Source: Oscheius onirici (lineage: Eukaryota; Nematoda; Chromadorea; Rhabditida; Rhabditidae). Taken from it: DNA of 64,000 nt. The notes beneath the pieces were generated by a model. It was not told where the DNA came from, searched no databases, and saw only the letters and a program-made list of their open reading frames with translations. Each line of letters begins with the position of its first letter. Position 1 is the first letter of the stretch. Position numbers and translations under genes: made by a program. Of this stretch, positions 58,173 to 64,000 are shown piece after piece. The stretch spans positions 4,636,501 through 4,700,500 of the forward strand of contig OW051470.1 in NCBI GenBank assembly GCA_932521025.1, read 5' to 3'.

Positions 58173-61075
58173 CACCTGAAATTAGTTTGTTTTTTACTTG
58201 AACCAAAAAAAGAGAGAAGATTTACTAGACTCTCCGCTCTCTAAACTCTATTATGGTAATAGTCAATCAGAGAAGGAGAGCCGAAAAACCACTTGCTGTG
58301 CCGAGGGAGCGACCGAAAAATAGGTCCGAAGACTCTGTCAAGGTGAGCTATTCAAAGAGAGAAAGAGTTCTCTTTTGGGAGCAGTCTCTTCTGAGATTCT
58401 TTGGAATGAACTAGAGAACCAAAACACAAACTCTGTTGTTCCATCCAAGACGAAAATGAACTAATCATAAGGTCCTAATTATTGCTGTTTGGAGTGCCCT
58501 CGTGGTCTCAAATGAGCCAAGCTCCTAGAGTTTCTCAAAACATAAATTACAAATGTTATTTCTAATGATGATAGAGACAGGTTACAGAATTTAACAAAAG
58601 AGCTAGAATACGAGACCCTGGAGTTAGATTGAAATGGCTTGTAACTCGAGTACTTGCTCCAAAAAGAGTCCTCTGCTGTTGACAACCTCGACTCATTTAC
58701 CCCGAGCAGAGTCCAATTGCTTGTCCCTTCGAAAGAGTTATAAAGAAGGTTTTATCAAAGAGAAGGGGATAGTGAGTCTCGCGAGTAAAATGAGATTTGA
58801 ACGTTGTCCCTAACCCGCCTAGTCGGGTGGCAAAGCACTGAAAAGCGAGCGAAGGCGTGGCTGATTAGCAAAACGAGGTTCGATCCCGACCCTAAATGCG
58901 CTTTCTTACTCAAGAAAATGAGGGAAGGTCCGATGAATTATGGCCGTAAAACTTGAATTGTGGTCCCATGCGGTTCTTTTTTCTCTCCCGACAAGATTCT
59001 GTTTATCACATCGATTAAGCTCCGAGTTTTGAACCACAACAAACGGACATAATGTGAAAAGAGCAGAGACCAAGCCCCTTTTTCGACATTTCGGCTAAAA
59101 ACGAAACTGTTGACTCGAAATGACATTTGCTCATATTCTTCCATGTAATTCCGCCCATTGATGGAAACAACAAACTCTTTTCTCATCTCATCTGTCATAC
59201 TTGTTGCCAAGAAATCACGCGAAGGGAGTTGCCTATATTCGGTTTGTTTATTGTTTTGACCCCGTTTTCCGAAAATAAGTTCCCCTTTTGCATAATCAAG
59301 AAGTAAGGAGACGTCAGAATACGCTTTCCAGTGCTAATCGAGTCTAAGCAGGACTACAAGTAAGAGGAGTGAATACAGGTCTTCTTTCTCATAGCATTAT
59401 AAAATCAGCAAAGGCAGATTGAAAGAACACAAAGCGTTCGTATTGCCGTGATCTTTAACGCCCATTGTTCTTATAAATAGCCGACCCCACAAACATATAG
59501 CATCACGCGAATCCCCTGGAGGACCGTCGTGCTTTAAACCCATTGTCTTTGAGCCCTTATGGTTTCAAAATAACTTGTTATTAATGAACTCGGCCTTTTA
59601 TTCTCACTGTTTTGGCTCTGAGACAGGATTTTGATGGATAATCTGGTCCCTCAGGAGATTGTCATGTTTACGACGGGCGTTATGACGAAGACAGCTGAAA
59701 CTTGTGGATCCAAACGGTGTTCAGTCAAGCAAGCGATGGAGCAAATAGACTGCCAGCACACCACTCCAGCTTCTAATTTGGGCCCTCCAGCCTGCCAAAG
59801 ACAAAAGTGGTACAGCCGCGATTAAGAGAGAGAGTTGTTTGGTTTATATGGTCTCTACTTGGAATGTTGAAAGCATATCCCAACGGAGCATACACAACGA
59901 AGGCTATCAAACCCCAAAGATAGAAAACCCGGTGAACATCTCTGGAGAACCACAGCACTTGGACTAGTACAAAAAAGAACTCACTCTCGGCATATTGCAG
60001 CAGCTTTATCTTCAAATCGGAATAATAATCTCGGGGGATGCACGTAGCCAGGCAAGAGAGAGGGGCGTGATATGAAGAATGGGCTATTTTGACCCAAAAG
60101 AGTGGATTGATGTGAAATGGGCGGAGACTCAATGTAAAGAAAAGTTTAATTGAGAGCTCTCAACTATTAACATTAGTAGTGAGCAAAGAGGAAGCAGCTA
60201 GAGCAAGTCACGAAAGGTCAGAAAACATGATTCTCGCGATCCTTCTTAGGTATGTTAAAGCATTAACGAAGAGGAACACTTGTTGACAGATAGAAGGAGG
60301 GGACAGAGGGATCTGCTCGGGCGGAAGTAAGAACAAGGAAAAAATTTCCTGATTTCTGCGTCACACGTTGTACAACCTTCACAGCCTTCCGCTTTTTTCC
60401 ACAAATTCATCTTTCTTTCCCATGTAAACATTTTTTCGAGCTACCACTACCTCAAAAGGGACAAAAAATAGAGAAGCAACCGTATTGTTCAAATAACTGC
60501 ATTGATTTCCAGTGTTTGAAGAACTTCCACTCACCGGTCCCTAAACACTTTGACATTTCTTCAGTCTATCATTGCCCAATTTGCTAGTCACTTCGAAGAG
60601 ATCTTTACCGAAACTCGAATCGACCCTCGGATGGAAAACTGAGGTTTTCGGACCTGAGTTGCTCGGGGTCTACTCGAGGCGTAAAGAGTAAGGTAACTTA
60701 GAGTTGGAGCGAAAGAGTTGGAAAAAAAAATTGTGGAAGAGTAGAAACACGTGACTTGGTTGGAGAGTTCGGCCGAGCAGCAGACGATTGAGCGAGTTCT
60801 GAGACAAGCCAGTTTGCTGGATTAGTTTCGACAAGTCGATAAAACAGAATATACTTTGACAAATCGTGACAAGTTATGCTGTTAGATATACAACCAATAT
60901 CTGAAGAATGCGATGTGCGCAACATGGTGGAGCGCCTTTGAAATTATGCTTTCCTAAGTTGCAGGTTTTAATATCCCGTGTTCTGTCATTGGTTTCTGTT
61001 AGTCTGTCCTCTCTCAGTGTTCTTTTCACAAATGAAAGCGTTTATGTTCTGTACATCTAAGTCTCGATTTTCAGT
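58173..61075. other. Gene-poor stretch with short doubtful frames
   Basis: Open frames at 58938-59210 (-, MATSMTDEMRKEF), 59631-59825 (+, MDNLVPQEIVMF) and 59773-60132 (-) are uninterrupted, but they show no domain or junction I can trust. A tRNA-like patch lies at about 58808-58895. Confidence 0.3.
58808..58895 (+). repeat. tRNA-like patch, degraded tRNA or SINE head
   Basis: It carries a perfect B-box GGTTCGATCC (58877-58886) and an A-box-like CCTAGTCGGGTGGC. The T-stem does not pair well and the acceptor stem is not closed, so this is not a working tRNA. Confidence 0.35.
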
Positions 61076-61863
61076 CTTGCCATGCAGATCTTCCGATACC
61101 AGTCTCTGTTCTCGTTATTCTCTCGATTCCGTTTGAGATCAGGACGATTCTTGTACAGATATCGATGTTTGATTTCTTTCGTCATCATCATCTTTTCCCT
61201 TCCGATTGATCTCCATTCCTCGATTCCGGTGACCATTTTAAAAAGTTTCTCCTTTAAAATTTTCCTGTTGTCACAGTTTTCATTGGAACTCTTGCTTTTG
61301 TCTAAAAATGTAGGTGGAATAAAAATAATTTATGCCAAACTTACTAATTTTCCTTCTTTGGGTAGAACTCATTGATTTTGTAATGATTTGTAGAGAAGAG
61401 AGTGCTCGCTCACGTCTTCCAGAATTATATCTGCAAAAGTCAGTTTTCCTACTGATGTGGCTCACTTGTTTGTTGAGTCGCTCCTTCCCCATTCCGGACT
61501 TTGTCTCAACATCTGTCTTGTCCGCTCTTTTGCTTCTGGTTTTTCTTCAATTCGCAGTTCCCGGAAGCTCATGTCTAAAAATAGGACTGACTCGCGGAAC
61601 TTTGCAAACATCTTGACTGAGTATCCAATGTTTACATGTTGATCAATTTGGCTACAGCACGCAAACGTTGGATACTCAAAATGGGAACCTTCAGTGGTAT
61701 AATTGTTCTTTTATTCAAATTAGAAACGCACTTTTGCGTTCGCGACTCCTACTACGTCGTCTGCTGTTATCTTGTCTCCTTTCCGTCTCACGTGATCGAC
61801 TTCTATATCTTGGTCTTTTCAGAACAGGCGATTCGTGTCTTCTTCTTCTGGACAAAGATATAG
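61076..61863 (+). CDS. Multi-pass membrane protein, TMEM17/216-like by pattern
   Basis: Several hydrophobic segments are read: LPIPVSVLVILSIPFEIRT, then ELIDFVMICREESARSRLPEL, a helix around SALLLLVFLQF, and GTFSGIIVLLFKLE to YYVVCCYLVSF and FYILVF. The block ELxxFxxxREESxxxRLPEL sits between two helices, as in transition-zone tetraspan proteins (TMEM17/TMEM216/TMEM138). This is only a pattern match. Exon junctions are not settled and the ATG is not identified. Confidence 0.35.
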
Positions 61864-61893
61864 ACGAATGTCTAGGAAATCGTAGCTTTCTTG

Positions 61894-62704
61894 TTATTCT
61901 CCCGGAATAAACCTCGAATGTCTACCACTTCTTCGTTCTTCCGAGGCAAAACTACTGAATTCGTAAACTGGAGAAGGAAGTCGGGGCATCGGTTGCAGGT
62001 CGAATGTAGGAAAAGGTGGAGAAGGCCTTCTCGGCGAACGCGTTCTTCGTCTCCGCTCTTCTCTCTTCTGACTTTGATTCATTCCGTTCCTATCCCATCT
62101 TCTTGGTTCTGGAGATCTTCTGTTTCTGGCTGGAGGAGGAGAATGATGACAATGTCTGTGAACAGGAGTCCATTTTTCCGAAAATAAACGAAGAGAAAAA
62201 ACTTACCCAAATATACGCATTTCTTCTGGATATCTTCTATTCGTCTGCTCATTGGGATTTAGAACAGCAGTCATATGATCACGCTGAAATCGGGTTATCT
62301 AGAATCGAGAGAAAAGACTTACAACATCTCGTATCTCCTCCTCTCTCAAGATCTCCAATTGTCTCTGTACAGCCTCCATTCTCTCTTGAAGCTCATCCAA
62401 GGACGGTGCTTGCTCTGATATATATTTAAGATAAATCAAAAGATACTTACGGTTCATACCAATTCCGTCCGGATTGTACCATCCCGGCTGCAGATACTGA
62501 TAGTTGTTGGCGCTGTTTCCGGTTAATGAATTAGCAAAAACAGTTGCCAATTCATTTCCACGATCAAGGCTCTGAGTCAAAGAGTATAAAAACTTTTTTT
62601 TTTCATTTTACCTGCGATGAAGAAGGAATGAAGTCATTCCTATTCGATCTGTGAGGTTCCGAATACCTGGAATGCCGTTCATCTCGTCTGTGATATCTAT
62701 TCAT
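61894..62704 (-). CDS. Arginine/serine-rich nuclear-type protein
   Basis: Five exons from MNRYHRRDERHSRYSEPHRS (62704) to SRFIPGE (61894). An N-terminal Arg/Ser region is followed by NELATVFANSL, then a short coiled coil (LDELQERMEAVQRQLEIL). The C-terminal third is rich in Arg, Pro and Ser (PARNRRSPEPRR, RRRRTRSPRRPSPP). SR-type composition suggests an RNA-processing role. No RRM or other domain is seen, so the function is not assigned. Confidence 0.55.
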
Positions 62705-62863
62705 ATCAGCAAAAATCTGTAAATTATTCAGCCGAAAACTAGAAATATCCGTAGGGTTGTCAAATTTTCAGAGCAAAAGATAAAACCCAAACGCCACCCT
62801 TTCACCAGATGAAACAGCGGTTGTCACGAAGTTTTGCGTACATCCTTCATTGTACAACAGAAT

Positions 62864-63208
62864 TTATTCATCCAAAAGATAATTGCAGAAATCAGAGTAG
62901 CAACAATTAACATAGTTTCTTCGTCTTGTGATCGGATCGTTGTTATTCAGAGCACAATTGACGCTACCATCAATACAACCGACTTCTTGATTCCTGCTCA
63001 CGGAGAAAATTCCAATTTGTTCGGTCACAAAGCGGAAACACGCGGAAGCGCAGAGAGTCATCGAAGGTGTTCTCGGGTCATCCGAAGAACTTAGACCTGA
63101 ACAACAGCTGGAACGGAAACTGAGGAAGATACCTTTGAAACATTTCATGGCTTCTGAAGAGCTCAGGAGAAGGAAGAAGAACAACACGACCATGGCCATT
63201 CCGAACAA
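62864..63208 (-). CDS. Secreted Ly6/three-finger-like protein
   Basis: Signal peptide MFGMAMVVLFFFLLLSSSEA, then about 90 residues with KCFKG, SCCSG, LCASACF, GCIDG and the closing signature NCCYSDFCN. CCxxDxCN is the hallmark of the Ly6/uPAR three-finger fold. Nematodes carry many such small secreted or GPI-linked proteins. A 25-nt intron after KCFK is possible but not needed. Confidence 0.65.
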   Translation of the reverse strand: MFGMAMVVLFFFLLLSSSEAMKCFKGIFLSFRSSCCSGLSSSDDPRTPSMTLCASACFRFVTEQIGIFSVSRNQEVGCIDGSVNCALNNNDPITRRRNYVNCCYSDFCNYLLDE

Positions 63209-63536
63209 TGTTCCGTAGGATAGTCACCATTTGCATGGTAATCTATTCAAAGACACCCGAAAAACATGGAGATGAGTCGGTCTGGTGTTCTCTAGTGTTA
63301 ACTGTCAGGCAAAGTCTTCTGGGTTAAACTGTCAAATATCTAGCAAAGCTCTCATGAAGATGACCTTTTTATGCTCGTTAGGCATCCGCCTGTTTACTTT
63401 CCTCTCTCCGCCGTCGACTCGGGGCGACTCTCTCTGGATGACTCTTTCCAACCCAGACACTGATCTCCGTTCGTCTTGAGGCAGCTGTTACACGCTCTTT
63501 CTCTCTTCTTCTCTTCCAATCCAATAGTTTAAGAGT

Positions 63537-63935
63537 ATGCGATTCCGACCACAAATTTATCCGAACCTGCCAGATGTCGTTTTGCGTCAAATTTTTAGCA
63601 TGCTCAATTATAAGGAGGTAATGTTTTCAACTGTTCAACTAAATCAAATTCAAGCTATGTGCAATGGAGGGCGTCTGTCGACGATGGCAAACGATTGTCC
63701 AAGCTTTGATGCGACGCGACATCCAAGAAATCACGATTGAACGAGTAGCTTTCTTCTTTGTCAAAGTTTAAAACTTCCTTCAGCTCGGTACAATGTATCC
63801 TTCTGGTCGCCAGATAAAGGGTTTCAAACGGCTTAATATCCACTGTCCGGGAGAATGCTACGACTTCCTCAGCGGCGTTTTGCGCAGGTATGTTTTATGA
63901 ATATCACTTGCAGGAAGGGGGAAGTAAACAGATAA
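63537..63935 (+). CDS. Short F-box protein
   Basis: Four exons: MRFRPQIYPNLPDVVLRQIF joins NYKEAMCAMEGVCRRWQTIV, then GTMYPSGRQIKGFKRLNI, and a short end (RKGEVNR). The first exons form a standard F-box (PNLPDVVLRQIF...LCAMEGVCRRW type). The last intron would be only 26 nt (63888-63913), so the end may be wrong and the gene longer. Its first exon differs from the 19-codon exon of the other three F-box genes. Confidence 0.5.
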
Positions 63936-63940
63936 GTGGG

Positions 63941-64000
63941 TTATTTCTTGAAGAGCAGTTTCTTGATGGTTTCTTCGTCCATGTCGTCGTTTCTTCCATT
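63941..64000 (-). CDS. C-terminal end of a gene running off the window
   Basis: The minus strand ends DDMDEETIKKLLFKK and a stop at 63941. The frame is open to the window edge. Nothing further can be said. Confidence 0.4.
   Translation of the reverse strand, partial: NGRNDDMDEETIKKLLFKK

Noticed and set aside
58808..58895. Functional tRNA gene
   Set aside because: The B-box is perfect, but the T-stem and acceptor stem do not pair, so I list only a tRNA-like patch.
1..64000. CRISPR arrays, prokaryotic operons, Shine-Dalgarno sites or phage genes
   Set aside because: Dense short introns and animal-only gene families show this is eukaryotic nuclear DNA.

Overview
This window is animal nuclear DNA and almost certainly comes from a compact-genome nematode. 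Protein-coding genes are split by very short introns, mostly about 33-50 nt, with acceptors of the TTTCAG/TTTTAG type. Genes lie close together on both strands. The content includes a secreted DUF19/CPG4-like cysteine protein, a KLP-6/KIF28-type kinesin-3, a von Willebrand A plus zona pellucida (ZP) cuticlin-like protein and several F-box paralogues. I cannot name the species. All gene models were built by hand from splice signals and reading frames, so individual junctions may be off.

Layout. 0.7-1.3 kb: a small F-box gene (+). 1.5-15.9 kb: one giant Fat-like cadherin (-), with an unrelated + strand gene nested in its only large intron. 17.0-18.1 kb: secreted DUF19-like protein (-). 18.9-23.6 kb: kinesin-3 of the KLP-6 type (-). 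23.7-24.7 kb: two small membrane or secreted protein genes. 25.0-26.8 kb: a membrane-anchored group II decarboxylase homologue lacking its catalytic lysine (+). 26.8-28.9 kb: phosphoglucomutase-2 (-). 29.6-31.5 kb: a ubiquitin-protease-like protein lacking recognisable catalytic residues (+). 31.6-32.8 kb: a non-cuticular collagen (+). 32.9-33.6 kb: repeats, including a complete tRNA-derived SINE. 34.0-35.5 kb: an unknown secreted protein. 35.6-38.3 kb: an F-box gene (+) tail-to-tail with a frameshifted paralogue (-). 38.7-39.4 kb: a transposon with long inverted repeats. 39.4-41.1 kb: mostly non-coding. 41.2-42.4 kb: mitochondrial citrate carrier (+). 44.3-46.2 kb: SLC36-type amino-acid transporter (+). 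46.3-49.0 kb: VWA-ZP protein (+). 49.4-50.4 kb: MARCH-type E3 ligase (+). 50.8-51.6 kb: Rab35 (-). 51.8-54.2 kb: CD2BP2/U5-52K (-) with a nested + gene. 54.8-55.2 kb: CDCA3-like (+). 55.3-58.2 kb: a PPxY membrane protein and an unknown protein (-). 61-64 kb: a membrane protein, an arginine/serine-rich protein, a Ly6-like protein, another F-box gene and the 3' end of a further gene.

There is no single pathway here. The genes are ordinary neighbours in a dense eukaryotic genome: adhesion and cuticle (cadherin, collagen, VWA-ZP), trafficking and ubiquitin (Rab35, MARCH, USP-like, F-box) and metabolism (PGM2, citrate carrier, SLC36). The most unusual items are the apparent pseudoenzymes, the GC-AG introns, the antisense genes nested in introns, an F-box family sharing a 19-codon first exon, and three kinds of mobile or repeated DNA.
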